A stretch of 64,000 nt of DNA from Pseudomonas sp. GM79. GTDB taxonomy: Bacteria; Pseudomonadota; Gammaproteobacteria; Pseudomonadales; Pseudomonadaceae. This document shows positions 1-8,275 of the stretch, one piece after another. Every line of letters begins with the position of its first letter. Within the stretch, counting starts at the first letter, position 1. The position numbers and the translations under genes were made by a program. The stretch is taken from contig NZ_AKJE01000110.1 in NCBI RefSeq assembly GCF_000282495.1, positions 1 to 64,000 on the forward strand. The letters are read 5' to 3'. The notes beneath the pieces were generated by a model. It saw only the letters and a program-made list of their open reading frames with translations, had not been told where the DNA came from and made no database searches.

Positions 1-145
1 ATCTGCCGTCAACCCCTGATTTGATTTTTCTATCAGGATGTCCAAAATCCCTGCTTATATATAGACGCGCCCGTAACGAATGCGCAGTATATTGCCCAAC
101 ACATACAACAATACTCTCGCTTGCTACTTCGGACGATGCCACGCA

Positions 146-1033
146 ATGAATGACCACCCCCGCAGTCTTGCCTCGACCCTGTTCTCGGTTGGCCTGCTCT
201 TGATAGCCATGGCATCAATCCAGTCCGGAGCCTCCCTGGCCAAAAGCATGTTCCCGGTTATCGGTGCTCAAGGAACGACCACCCTGCGACTGATCTTTGC
301 CAGCGTGATCATGCTGCTGATATTGCGCCCATGGCGAGCGAAGCTCACTGCGAAATCCCTGCGCACCGTTATCGTCTACGGGATGGCGTTGGGCGGCATG
401 AACTTCCTCTTCTATATGTCCTTGCGCACTGTCCCCCTGGGTATCGCCGTAGCCCTGGAGTTCACCGGCCCATTGGCAGTCGCTATTTACGCCTCACGTC
501 GAGCGATCGACTTTCTGTGGATCGCTCTGGCAGCCCTGGGTTTACTGCTATTGATTCCGACAGGCGCCACGAGCACGGGCATCGATCTGGTCGGAGCAGG
601 TTATGCCCTCGGTGCTGGTGTCTGCTGGGCGCTGTACATTCTGTTCGGCCAGAAGGCTGGTGCTGATAATGGGGTGCAGACCGCTGCGTTGGGCGTGATG
701 ATTGCCGCCCTGTTCGTAGCTCCCATTGGTATTGTCCACGCTGGCGCTGCGCTACTGACACCCTCGTTGATTCCCGTGGCCATCGGGGTCGCCATTTTGT
801 CCACCGCCCTGCCCTACACCCTGGAGATGGTCGCCCTCACACGGATACCAGCCCGGACCTTCGGTACATTGATGAGCATCGAACCTGCGATCGGTGCGCT
901 GTCCGGCCTGTTGTTTCTCCAGGAATACCTTTCCCTGTCACAGTGGCTGGCTATCCTGTGCATCATTCTGGCTTCCGTCGGCGCGACCATGACCATGGGA
1001 AGTAACGCCAAGCCTGTGGTCGCAGCAGATTGA
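146..1033 (+). CDS. RhtA/EamA-type inner-membrane exporter (DMT superfamily)
   Basis: The 295-residue protein has about ten hydrophobic segments, arranged as two repeated EamA halves, and aligns by eye with RhtA-type threonine/homoserine exporters. Landmarks are the N-terminal stretch QSGASLAKSMFPVIG and the mid-protein ALEFTGPLAV. The family exports amino acids or small metabolites across the inner membrane; the substrate here is not known. An in-frame ATG at 80 would add 22 polar residues before the first helix, so I chose the ATG at 146. The gene stands alone, with no partner in the same direction close by. Confidence 0.8.
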   Translation: MNDHPRSLASTLFSVGLLLIAMASIQSGASLAKSMFPVIGAQGTTTLRLIFASVIMLLILRPWRAKLTAKSLRTVIVYGMALGGMNFLFYMSLRTVPLGIAVALEFTGPLAVAIYASRRAIDFLWIALAALGLLLLIPTGATSTGIDLVGAGYALGAGVCWALYILFGQKAGADNGVQTAALGVMIAALFVAPIGIVHAGAALLTPSLIPVAIGVAILSTALPYTLEMVALTRIPARTFGTLMSIEPAIGALSGLLFLQEYLSLSQWLAILCIILASVGATMTMGSNAKPVVAAD

Positions 1034-1201
1034 AACAAGATTGACGCAGGTCTGGTATTTACCGCTCAATTAGGCCATGTTTAGGCTACGTAACTCAGTG
1101 TCAGACATGGATTTTTTCAGATAGGGATATCAGAACGCTTCAAGCAAAAGCGAATGCAGGCAGACCCAGGCACAGATCCGGGGCCGCTATTAAGGACAGC
1201 A

Positions 1202-1483
1202 ATGAAACGAATTTTGATACTGATCGCCGTACTTGCAATTGCGGGCTGCGCAGCGACCTCGAAATCCCAGACGAAACACGGCAAGAAAGGACTGCATATC
1301 AATTGTTCGGGGCTCTCGTCCTCGTGGGACAAATGCTACACCAGCGCCGCCAACTCGTGCGCGCCCAAGGGTTACAAAGTCATCGCCAAGTCAGGCGATG
1401 CGGTGGAAGAGCCCGGTGACTATCCGTTCGGCCTCAACCCTGCCGGCTACACCAGCCGCAGCATGATCGTCATCTGCAAGTAA
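1202..1483 (+). CDS. small putative lipoprotein
   Basis: This 93-residue protein starts at an ATG preceded by AAGGACAGC. The N-terminus is Met-Lys-Arg, then a hydrophobic stretch, then the lipobox LAIAGC with Cys at residue 15, so a signal peptidase II lipoprotein is likely. The mature part is basic and contains four further Cys (in INCSG, DKCYT, NSCAPKG and the C-terminal VICK), which could form periplasmic disulfides. I do not recognise the family or a function. Confidence 0.75.
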   Translation: MKRILILIAVLAIAGCAATSKSQTKHGKKGLHINCSGLSSSWDKCYTSAANSCAPKGYKVIAKSGDAVEEPGDYPFGLNPAGYTSRSMIVICK

Positions 1484-1492
1484 CCCTCCCTT

Positions 1493-1530
1493 CCTATCGG
1501 GCTTGTGTAGCCCGATAGGCGCTTCGCGCC
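1493..1530 (+). terminator. tandem hairpins, possible terminator
   Basis: CCTATCGGGCT at 1493-1503 pairs perfectly with AGCCCGATAGG at 1509-1519 across a 5-nt loop. It is followed at once by a second small hairpin, GGCGC-TTC-GCGCC, at 1518-1530. There is no T-run, so this could act as a Rho-dependent or RNA-stabilising structure rather than a classic terminator. Confidence 0.45.
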
Positions 1531-1581
1531 GATGCTGCTAACGTTCGTCAGTCAATGACCGTTCAGCAAAGGGCGATATCC

Positions 1582-2322
1582 ATGACTACCGCTATCAATA
1601 ACAAGAAAATCGTATTGGTCGTCGGCGCAGGCGATGCCACCGGCGGCGCCATCGCCAAACGTTTTGCCCGTGAAGGTTATGTCGCCTGCGTCACACGTCG
1701 CAGCGCAGACAAACTCCAGCCATTGGTAGAGTCCATCACAGCCAGTGGCGGCGAGGCTCACGGTTTTGCCTGCGATGCGCGTAATGAAGAAGACGTGATA
1801 GCACTCATTGAGCAGATCGAAACCGAGATCGGCCCCATCGAAGCGTTCGTCTTCAATATCGGCGCCAATGTGCCTTGCAGTATTCTCGAAGAAACCGCCC
1901 GCAAGTATTTCAAGATTTGGGAAATGGCCTGTTTCTCAGGGTTTCTCAACGCCCGTGAAGTGGCCAAGCGCATGGTCACCCGCCAACGGGGCACGATCCT
2001 GTTCACCGGCGCCACTGCTGGCTTGCGCGGCGCCGCGGGTTTCGCCGCCTTCGCCGGGGCCAAGCACGGGATTCGCGCCTTGGCGCAAAGCATGGCCCGC
2101 GAACTGGGGCCGATGAACATCCATGTCGCCCACGTCGTAGTGGATGGCGCCATCGATACCGACTTTATCCGCGACAATTTCCCGGAAAAATACGCGACCA
2201 AGGATCAGGACGGCATTCTCAATCCCGAGCATATCGCCGACAACTATTGGTACCTGCACAGCCAGCCACGGGACGCCTGGACCTTCGAGCTGGATCTGCG
2301 CCCCTGGAACGAACGCTGGTAG
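1582..2322 (+). CDS. short-chain dehydrogenase/reductase-like protein with Phe in place of catalytic Tyr
   Basis: The 246-residue protein has an SDR Rossmann fold. The nucleotide-binding glycine motif VVGAGDATGG is at about residues 12-21 and FNIGAN stands in for the usual NNAG. At the active site the YxxxK motif reads FAGAK (about residues 157-161), so the proton-donating Tyr is Phe, while the Lys is kept. The Ser position reads FTGATAG. Either the reaction differs from a classic SDR or the protein is non-catalytic. Start 1582 is chosen because AAAGGG lies 8 nt upstream; the ATG at 1555 lacks a clear site. The isomerase gene follows 36 bp downstream, so co-transcription is likely. Confidence 0.8.
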   Translation: MTTAINNKKIVLVVGAGDATGGAIAKRFAREGYVACVTRRSADKLQPLVESITASGGEAHGFACDARNEEDVIALIEQIETEIGPIEAFVFNIGANVPCSILEETARKYFKIWEMACFSGFLNAREVAKRMVTRQRGTILFTGATAGLRGAAGFAAFAGAKHGIRALAQSMARELGPMNIHVAHVVVDGAIDTDFIRDNFPEKYATKDQDGILNPEHIADNYWYLHSQPRDAWTFELDLRPWNERW

Positions 2323-2358
2323 CCCTCCCCTTCCAACAATAAGAAGAGCACATCGACC

Positions 2359-2955
2359 ATGAGCAAAACCGTGGAGTTCTTTTTCGACCTTGGCAGCCCC
2401 GCCACTTACCTGGCTTATACCCAGCTGCCCAAGATCTGCAAACAGACCGATAGTCAGCTGATCTACAGACCGATGCTGCTGGGTGGCGTCTTCAAAGCTA
2501 CTGGCAATGCTTCCCCCATCACCGTACCGGCCAAGGGTCGCTACATGTTTCAGGACCTGGATCGCTATGCCAAACGCTATGGCGTACCGCTGAAGTTCAA
2601 CCCGAACTTCCCGATCAATACCCTGATGCTGATGCGCGCTGTCACAGGTATGCAACTACGCCATCCCGAACGCTTTCAGGCGTTTATCGATTGCCTGTTT
2701 CACGCCCTTTGGGTTGAGGGACGCAGCCTCGATGATCCAGCGACTGTTGCCGCCGTGCTGACGCAAAACGGTTTCGATCCAAACGAGGTGCTGGCACTGA
2801 CCGCCGATGAAACCGTCAAAGCCGCCCTCAAGGAAAACACCGAGGAAGCGGTGCAACGTGGTGTATTCGGTGCACCGAGCATGTTTGTCGGTGATCAGTT
2901 GTTCTTCGGCCAGGATCGGCTGGACTTCGTCCTTGAAGCCCTGCGTGCGCAATAG
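2359..2955 (+). CDS. 2-hydroxychromene-2-carboxylate isomerase family protein (DsbA/GST-kappa fold)
   Basis: The protein has 198 residues, the usual length for the family. It opens with EFFFDLGSPATYLAY, the thioredoxin-fold N-terminus of GSH-dependent HCCA isomerases, where a Ser replaces the redox Cys pair. The helical insert follows, and the C-terminal VFGAPSMFVGDQLFFGQDRL is also family-typical. Known members isomerise 2-hydroxychromene-2-carboxylate in naphthalene degradation, but most chromosomal paralogues have unassigned substrates. It sits 36 bp after the SDR and probably shares its transcript; together they suggest a small detoxification or aromatic-metabolism pair, which is inference. 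Confidence 0.85.
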   Translation: MSKTVEFFFDLGSPATYLAYTQLPKICKQTDSQLIYRPMLLGGVFKATGNASPITVPAKGRYMFQDLDRYAKRYGVPLKFNPNFPINTLMLMRAVTGMQLRHPERFQAFIDCLFHALWVEGRSLDDPATVAAVLTQNGFDPNEVLALTADETVKAALKENTEEAVQRGVFGAPSMFVGDQLFFGQDRLDFVLEALRAQ

Positions 2956-2978
2956 CCAACGCCTGCCTATGAAATGAG

Positions 2979-3002
2979 CCAGGCACTGGACACAGCGCCT
3001 GG
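2979..3002. terminator. weak hairpin between convergent genes
   Basis: CCAGGC at 2979-2984 pairs with GCCTGG at 2997-3002 between the ends of the isomerase gene and the convergent aminopeptidase gene. The stem is short and there is no clear T-tract. Confidence 0.3.
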
Positions 3003-3013
3003 ATTCAAACCGC

Positions 3014-4822
3014 TCAAATAGCCGCGGTTCGGGTGTTCAACCATTCGAGGGCCGCACCGTTGAGCAACGGACTCAGGCGTTCACGCACCTCGGCGTGATA
3101 ACCGTTGAACCACTGCTTTTCGTCTTCAGTCAGCAGCGACGGTTCCAGGCAACGAGTGTCGATCGGGCACAGGGTCAGGGTTTCGAATTTCAGGAACTCA
3201 CCGAATTCGCTCTTGCCTGCTTCGCGATTCAATACCAGATTCTCGATCCGCACACCCCAGCGACCCGGACGGTAAGTGCCCGGTTCGATGGAGGTGATCA
3301 TGCCTGGCTGCATCGCGGTTTGCGGTGCAGCCGCGGCCTGATAGGCGATGACTTGCGGGCCTTCGTGAACATTGAGGAAATAGCCGACGCCGTGACCGGT
3401 GCCGTGGCCGTAGTCGACGCTTTCGGCCCAGATCGGTGCACGGGCAATAGCGTCCAGCAACGGCGACAGAATGCCTCGTGGGAACTGTGCGCGGGAGAGT
3501 GCAATCACGCCTTTGAGCACGCGGGTGCAATCGCGCTTCTGCTCGTCAGTCGGCGTACCCACCGGCACCATTCGGGTGATGTCGGTGGTACCGCCCAGGT
3601 ATTGGCCGCCGGAGTCGATCAGCAACAAGCCGTCACCCTCGATCACCGCGTGTTCTTCTTCGGTGGCGTGGTAGTGCGGCATCGCACCGTTGGCGTTAAA
3701 CGCGGCAATGGTGTTGAAGCTCAGCGACACGTAATCCGGACGTCGGGTACGCGCCGCGGTCAGGTGTTCGTCGATGGTCAGTTCGGTGATGCGCTCACGC
3801 CCCCAAGCCGCTTCCAGCCAGGCGAAGAACTCGCACAGCGCCGCGCCATCCTGCTCCATTGCCCGACGAATGTGCTCGGCATCGGCCAGGCTTTTCTGCG
3901 ACTTGGCCAGGGTGGTCGGGTTCAGGCCTTCGAGCAGTTTCACGCCGCTGTTCAGGTTTTCCAGCAGACCGGCCGTGACCCGCGCTGGATCGACTTGCAG
4001 GCTCTCGCCGCTCGGCACGGCGCGCAAGGCGGCGGTGACTTCGCTGTAATCGCGCAGGGTCACGCCGTCCTGTTCAAGAATGGCGCGTAGCTCGGCGCTC
4101 ACTTTGCTCAGGGCGACGAACAAGGTGGCCTGCTGCTGGCTGATCAGGGCGAAGGACACGAACACCGGATTGAACGACACATCGCCGCCGCGCAGGTTGA
4201 ACAGCCAGGCGATGTCATCGAGGGTGGCAATGAAGTGCCAGTCGGCACCGCGCTCTTTCAGCACCTCACGCAGTTTGGCGAGTTTTTCGCCACGGCTGAC
4301 CGTCGCCTGAGGCGGCAAGTGTTGATAGATCGGCTCGTTCGGCAGGCTCGGACGATCACTCCAGACTTCACTCAACAGATCGATGTCGGTGCGCAGACGT
4401 GCGCCGCGTTCTTCGAGTTTGCTGCTCAAAGTACGCGCGGAGGCCACGGCCATCACCGCGCCATCGACTGCGACGACACCGCCTTCAGGGGTTTGCTCGG
4501 CCAGCCAATCGAGCGGGCCGGGTTGACCCGGTTGCAGCTTGACCAGTTCGATGCCGCTGCCCTTGAGTTCCTTGCTCGCTTGTTCCCAATAGCGGCTATC
4601 GGCCCAGACACCGGCAAAATCCGGCGTGACGATCAGCGTGCCCACCGAGCCATGAAAACCTGACAGCCACTGCCGTCCCTGCCAATAGCCCGGCAGGTAT
4701 TCCGACAGGTGCGGGTCGGCCGACGGCACCAGCAGAGCATGAATGCCCTCCCGGCTCATCAGCTCGCGGGTTTGCGCCAGGCGCTGGGGTACCAATCCAT
4801 TGGTCAAAGGCTGTGTACTCAT
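3014..4822 (-). CDS. Xaa-Pro aminopeptidase (aminopeptidase P, M24B)
   Basis: The 602-residue protein fits the long cytosolic aminopeptidase P type, with two creatinase-like N-terminal domains and a C-terminal pita-bread catalytic domain. Dinuclear metal ligands are visible: the two Asp in DSGGQYLGGTTDITR, the His in GHGTGHGVGYFLNVHEG, and Glu in SIEPGTY and RIENLVL. It removes N-terminal residues preceding proline, helping peptide turnover in the cytoplasm. The cysteine desulfurase gene ends 55 bp upstream on the same strand, so the two may share a transcript. Confidence 0.92.
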   Translation of the reverse strand: MSTQPLTNGLVPQRLAQTRELMSREGIHALLVPSADPHLSEYLPGYWQGRQWLSGFHGSVGTLIVTPDFAGVWADSRYWEQASKELKGSGIELVKLQPGQPGPLDWLAEQTPEGGVVAVDGAVMAVASARTLSSKLEERGARLRTDIDLLSEVWSDRPSLPNEPIYQHLPPQATVSRGEKLAKLREVLKERGADWHFIATLDDIAWLFNLRGGDVSFNPVFVSFALISQQQATLFVALSKVSAELRAILEQDGVTLRDYSEVTAALRAVPSGESLQVDPARVTAGLLENLNSGVKLLEGLNPTTLAKSQKSLADAEHIRRAMEQDGAALCEFFAWLEAAWGRERITELTIDEHLTAARTRRPDYVSLSFNTIAAFNANGAMPHYHATEEEHAVIEGDGLLLIDSGGQYLGGTTDITRMVPVGTPTDEQKRDCTRVLKGVIALSRAQFPRGILSPLLDAIARAPIWAESVDYGHGTGHGVGYFLNVHEGPQVIAYQAAAAPQTAMQPGMITSIEPGTYRPGRWGVRIENLVLNREAGKSEFGEFLKFETLTLCPIDTRCLEPSLLTEDEKQWFNGYHAEVRERLSPLLNGAALEWLNTRTAAI

Positions 4823-4877
4823 CGTGTCTCCTGCTAACCACTCATCATTATTATTCGGTGCCGATCAGAGTCGGCGC

Positions 4878-6044
4878 TTAAGGACCTGTCGCCCAGAATG
4901 CCGGAGCACTGGCGCAAGCTGCTTTAATCAGGCGTACCGCTTGATCGATATCCTGCTCGGTGGTGAAACGCCCCAGGCTCAAGCGAATGGTGCGACTGGC
5001 CGAGCGTGCGTCATGCCCCAGGGCCAGCAATACATGGGACGGTGCATTGCTGGCGGAATTACAGGCCGAGGTCGCGGAAAACGCGATCGAGGTGCTCAAA
5101 GCCGCGGAACTGAACTCGCCTTCGTTGAAAGTCAGGCTCAGGGTATGGGGAATGCGCTGGGTCGGGCTGCCATTGAGGCGCACCCCGGGAATGCTCAGCA
5201 GCGGCTCGAGCAAGCGTTCACGCAGACGTGTGATGGTGGCTTTTTCTTCATCGAACGAGGTGGCCGCCAACGCGAAGGCTGCCCCCATTGCGGCAATCTG
5301 GTGCGTCGCCAGCGTGCCGGAACGCAACCCGCCCTCGTGACCGCCGCCGTGGATCTGCGCCTGCAGACGCTGCTGAACACGAGGACCGACATACAGCGCG
5401 CCGATGCCTTTGGGACCGTAGACCTTGTGCGCCGAGAACGACATCAAATCCACCGGCCACCGGGCCAGATCGATCGCCACTTTGCCCGCGCCCTGAGCCG
5501 CATCAACGTGGAATAACGCATCGCGATCACGCACCACCTGGCCGATGGCCGGGATGTCGTTGATGGTGCCCAGTTCGTTATTGACCAGCATCAATGACAC
5601 CAGAAAGGTGTCCTCACGCATCGCTTCACTGACCGCTTGTGGAGTAATCAGGCCTTCGGCATCGGGCACCAGATACGTCACCGCAACGCCTGCGTCCTGC
5701 AACTGTTTTGCAGTGTCGAGAATCGCTTTGTGTTCGATCTGGCTGGTAATGATGTGGCCGCCGGATACACCGCGGGCCTGGGCCACGCCCTTGAGGGCAA
5801 GGTTGTTGGATTCGGTGGCGCCGGAAGTCCAGACAATCTGTTCCGCCTGGGCGCCCACCAACTCGGCGACCTGGCGCCGTGCTTGCTCGACCGATTGCCG
5901 GGCCTGTTGGCCGAAGGCGTGGGAACTGGACGCTGGATTGCCGAAGTTACCCGTGAAACCCAGACACTCGACCATGACCTTGATGACCCGCTCATCCACC
6001 GGCGTGGTGGCGGCGTAGTCGAAATACAACGGACGTTTTTTCAT
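4878..6044 (-). CDS. cysteine desulfurase, class V aminotransferase (IscS/NifS type)
   Basis: The protein has 388 residues. PLP-binding landmarks are ATESNNLALKG, HVDAAQGAGK and the lysine of SAHKVYGPKGIGA. The persulfide-forming Cys lies in the C-terminal loop SATSACNSAS, which corresponds to the GSACTSAS of IscS. It transfers sulfur from L-cysteine to acceptors for Fe-S clusters or thio-cofactors. No iscR, iscU, hscA or fdx is nearby, so this is a stand-alone paralogue rather than the housekeeping isc copy. The start at 6044 gives the normal N-terminus KKRPLYFDYAATTPVD. Confidence 0.9.
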   Translation of the reverse strand: MKKRPLYFDYAATTPVDERVIKVMVECLGFTGNFGNPASSSHAFGQQARQSVEQARRQVAELVGAQAEQIVWTSGATESNNLALKGVAQARGVSGGHIITSQIEHKAILDTAKQLQDAGVAVTYLVPDAEGLITPQAVSEAMREDTFLVSLMLVNNELGTINDIPAIGQVVRDRDALFHVDAAQGAGKVAIDLARWPVDLMSFSAHKVYGPKGIGALYVGPRVQQRLQAQIHGGGHEGGLRSGTLATHQIAAMGAAFALAATSFDEEKATITRLRERLLEPLLSIPGVRLNGSPTQRIPHTLSLTFNEGEFSSAALSTSIAFSATSACNSASNAPSHVLLALGHDARSASRTIRLSLGRFTTEQDIDQAVRLIKAACASAPAFWATGP

Positions 6045-6249
6045 AAAAGACTCGCAGAGCGTGTTCCGGGATCAGGAAGCTCGTCACTGGAAATGTCAAA
6101 GCGCCGCCTCATGAGCGACGCCGAATTTTCAGAACGACAGCAATACCTGATCGGAGGCCATTAAAGAAGAACAACTTCATTTAAAAGTGCGTAGGAACGC
6201 TCCTGAAGTCGAGCTTAACAGGCATCGGGCCACCGGATGAAGCAATGCG

Positions 6250-6864
6250 TCAGCTAAAACTTTCGAGCAATAACGGATACATCGAAGCCACCAACAATAA
6301 GGCCATACCCCAGTTGAACAGCCGCAACCAGCGGCGATCGCGCAGCACATTGCGCAACAGCGTGCCGCAACCGGCCCACACCCCGACGCTTGGCAGGTTG
6401 ATCAAGGCGAAGACCGCGGCAATCACAATCACATTGGTGAAATAACCCTGCATCGGCGTGTAGGTGCTGATGGCACCGATGGCCATGATCCAGGCCTTGG
6501 GGTTGACCCATTGAAACGCTGCCGCACCCAAGTAACTGATCGGCCTGCCTTCTCCCTGTTCACCCTCGGCGACCGGCCCGGAATGAGCAATCTTCCACGC
6601 CAGGTACAGCAAATACGCCGCGCCGACATAGCGCAACACGGTGTAAAGCATTGGATAGGTTTGAAATACCGTGCCCAGGCCGAAACCGACGGCGACCACC
6701 AGGACGAAGAAGCCACAAGTGATGCCCAGCATATGGGGAATGGTGCGCTGAAAGCCGAAATTCACGCCCGAGGCCAGCAACATGGTGTTGTTCGGACCGG
6801 GGGTGATCGAGGTGACAAGGGCAAACAGGGCAAAGCCCAGCAGCAGGTCGAGTGAGAGTGTCAT
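6250..6864 (-). CDS. LysE/RhtB family amino-acid exporter
   Basis: The 204-residue membrane protein has the length and hydropathy of LysE-type exporters. It has the signature SITPGPNNTMLLASGVNFG near residue 20 and ending near residue 38, where the GPN motif is diagnostic, and the mid-protein FQWVNPKAWIMAIGA. It exports an amino acid or derivative across the inner membrane; the substrate cannot be told from sequence. It is transcribed alone, 205 bp beyond the start of the cysteine desulfurase gene. Confidence 0.9.
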   Translation of the reverse strand: MTLSLDLLLGFALFALVTSITPGPNNTMLLASGVNFGFQRTIPHMLGITCGFFVLVVAVGFGLGTVFQTYPMLYTVLRYVGAAYLLYLAWKIAHSGPVAEGEQGEGRPISYLGAAAFQWVNPKAWIMAIGAISTYTPMQGYFTNVIVIAAVFALINLPSVGVWAGCGTLLRNVLRDRRWLRLFNWGMALLLVASMYPLLLESFS

Positions 6865-6965
6865 GGGTGGCAGTCCATCAGGGTCAGTCAGGTATTGACC
6901 CTATCGCACGCCTTGAGGGAAACCCATGGACAGTTGCGTGAAAGTTCGAGCGGTACAGTTGTCAC

Positions 6966-7235
6966 TCAGCTTTGGCGACCGTGCAGCTGTACTGCGCGTT
7001 CGGCGTTCATCTCGCCTTGTTTGTCGAAACTGAACGATTTTGCCGGCTGGCCGAGCAATTCGGCTTTCTTCGCGTGGTACTCGTCGAAGGACAAGCCACG
7101 ACGATTCAGCGCCTCCAGCGCCAGTTCCCGGGTTTCTTCAGCGGTGTAGGGCCGCAATTCCGGTGAAACATGGCTGGCACATCCGGCGAGAACGGAGATG
7201 GCGAGCAGCAAGAAAGTGGCGAGCAGAGATTTCAT
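6966..7235 (-). CDS. small lipoprotein with SHOCT-like C-terminal segment
   Basis: The protein has 89 residues, starting at the ATG at 7235 (an upstream frame extension to 7274 adds only polar residues before the signal peptide). The signal peptide ends in SVLAGC, with lipidated Cys near residue 18. The segment RRGLSFDEYHAKKAELL resembles the short SHOCT motif found at the ends of many bacterial proteins. No function can be assigned. Confidence 0.7.
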   Translation of the reverse strand: MKSLLATFLLLAISVLAGCASHVSPELRPYTAEETRELALEALNRRGLSFDEYHAKKAELLGQPAKSFSFDKQGEMNAERAVQLHGRQS

Positions 7236-7457
7236 TTCGGGCGTCCGCAGATCTGTGTTTGGGGCAATGAACACAGGCTACCCGTGCCGCTCGAAGGGTA
7301 GAAATCAACGCTCTCGATAGTGGGTATCGGATCAAAAGATCGCAGTCTTTGGCAACTGCTCGTCGGGCACTCGGTTGCGGGAAAAGGGTTGACCTATAGT
7401 TATTCGACCGGAAATCGGCGAAGGAACACCTTAACCCCACAACAAAGGAGAACCGTC

Positions 7458-7916
7458 ATGAGCGTAAAACCTATTCCAGAGGGTTATCACAGCATCACCC
7501 CTTATTTAGGCATTCAGAAAGCTGCCGAAGCCATCGACTTCTACAAGAAGGCCTTTGGCGCCACCGAAGTCATGCGCCTGGCCATGCCCGATGGCGGGAT
7601 CGGGCACGCTGAGCTGCGTATTGGTGACTGCCCGATCATGCTTGGCACACCCTGCGACCAGGGCCCATTGAGCAACCCGGACAAGTCGCCGTCCGTGGGG
7701 CTGCATCTGTATGTGAATGATGTGGACAAGTCCTTTAAGCAGGCCATCGATGCCGGTGCCACGCAGGTATCCGAGGTCAAGGATCAGTTTTATGGCGACC
7801 GTTCGGGGACTTTGAAGGATCCCTACGGGCATCTGTGGTTTTTGGCCACGCACAAGGAGGATTTGACTCAGGAGCAGATCGAACAGCGGGCGAAGGAGAT
7901 GTTTAAACAGGGTTGA
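7458..7916 (+). CDS. VOC/glyoxalase-fold protein (PhnB-like)
   Basis: The 152-residue protein is a VOC-superfamily member of the PhnB-like kind. It has EGYHSITPYLGIQKAAEAI at the start, FYKKAFGATEVMR, and the second half ending DPYGHLWFLATHKEDL. These proteins bind a metal or small ligand in a beta-alpha-beta fold, and the substrate is unknown. The start is firm: AAAGGAG at 7444-7450 precedes the ATG at 7458, whereas the frame open from 7320 has no such site. Confidence 0.88.
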   Translation: MSVKPIPEGYHSITPYLGIQKAAEAIDFYKKAFGATEVMRLAMPDGGIGHAELRIGDCPIMLGTPCDQGPLSNPDKSPSVGLHLYVNDVDKSFKQAIDAGATQVSEVKDQFYGDRSGTLKDPYGHLWFLATHKEDLTQEQIEQRAKEMFKQG

Positions 7917-7935
7917 GTTTTTCAGTGAATGTTCG

Positions 7936-8040
7936 GGCCTCTTCGCGAGCAAGCCCGCTCCCACAGTTGATCGGCTGCGTACACATAATGTGTGTTCGAC
8001 ACCAATCCAATGTGGGAGCGGGCTTGCTCGCGAAGAGGCC
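7936..8040. repeat. REP doublet (REPIN) 1
   Basis: Two copies of the 23-bp REP core in opposite orientation (7942-7964 and 8012-8034), extended to GGCCTCTTCGCG/CGCGAAGAGGCC at the ends. About 47 bp of non-repeat sequence lies between the cores. It sits between the VOC gene and the fpv operon. Confidence 0.9.
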
Positions 8041-8275
8041 ATCACCTTCAACATCCAATTTGACTGTCAGACCTTTTCGCAAATAAACCCGCCCCCCGCC
8101 CAGCCAGCAATACGAAACATTTACTTTCATATCCCCTTTCGGGATTTTCGATGCTCATACGTCTTATTTAGATGCAGTCGGTCGCGTAGGCAAAAGCCAC
8201 GGCCGGACTTTTCATGGACCGCACCGCTGGGAAGCCCGCAGCAGTAGTCCTCTCATCGAAACAAGACCTTTAATC
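8041..8275 (+). promoter_or_regulatory. leader region upstream of the fpv operon
   Basis: This 235-bp gap must hold the fpv promoter. I find no exact TAAAT-N16-CGT PvdS box on the plus strand (the best is TTATT-N16-CGT, ending at about 8189, two mismatches) and no convincing Fur box. Short GC-rich inverted segments occur near 8195-8245. How the operon is controlled is therefore not visible from the sequence. Confidence 0.35.

Noticed and set aside
8180..8260. GCCACGG...GCTGGGAAGCCC segment resembling the tail of a cobalamin riboswitch
   Set aside because: The B12 box and the other conserved stems are absent, and the downstream gene has no cobalamin link.
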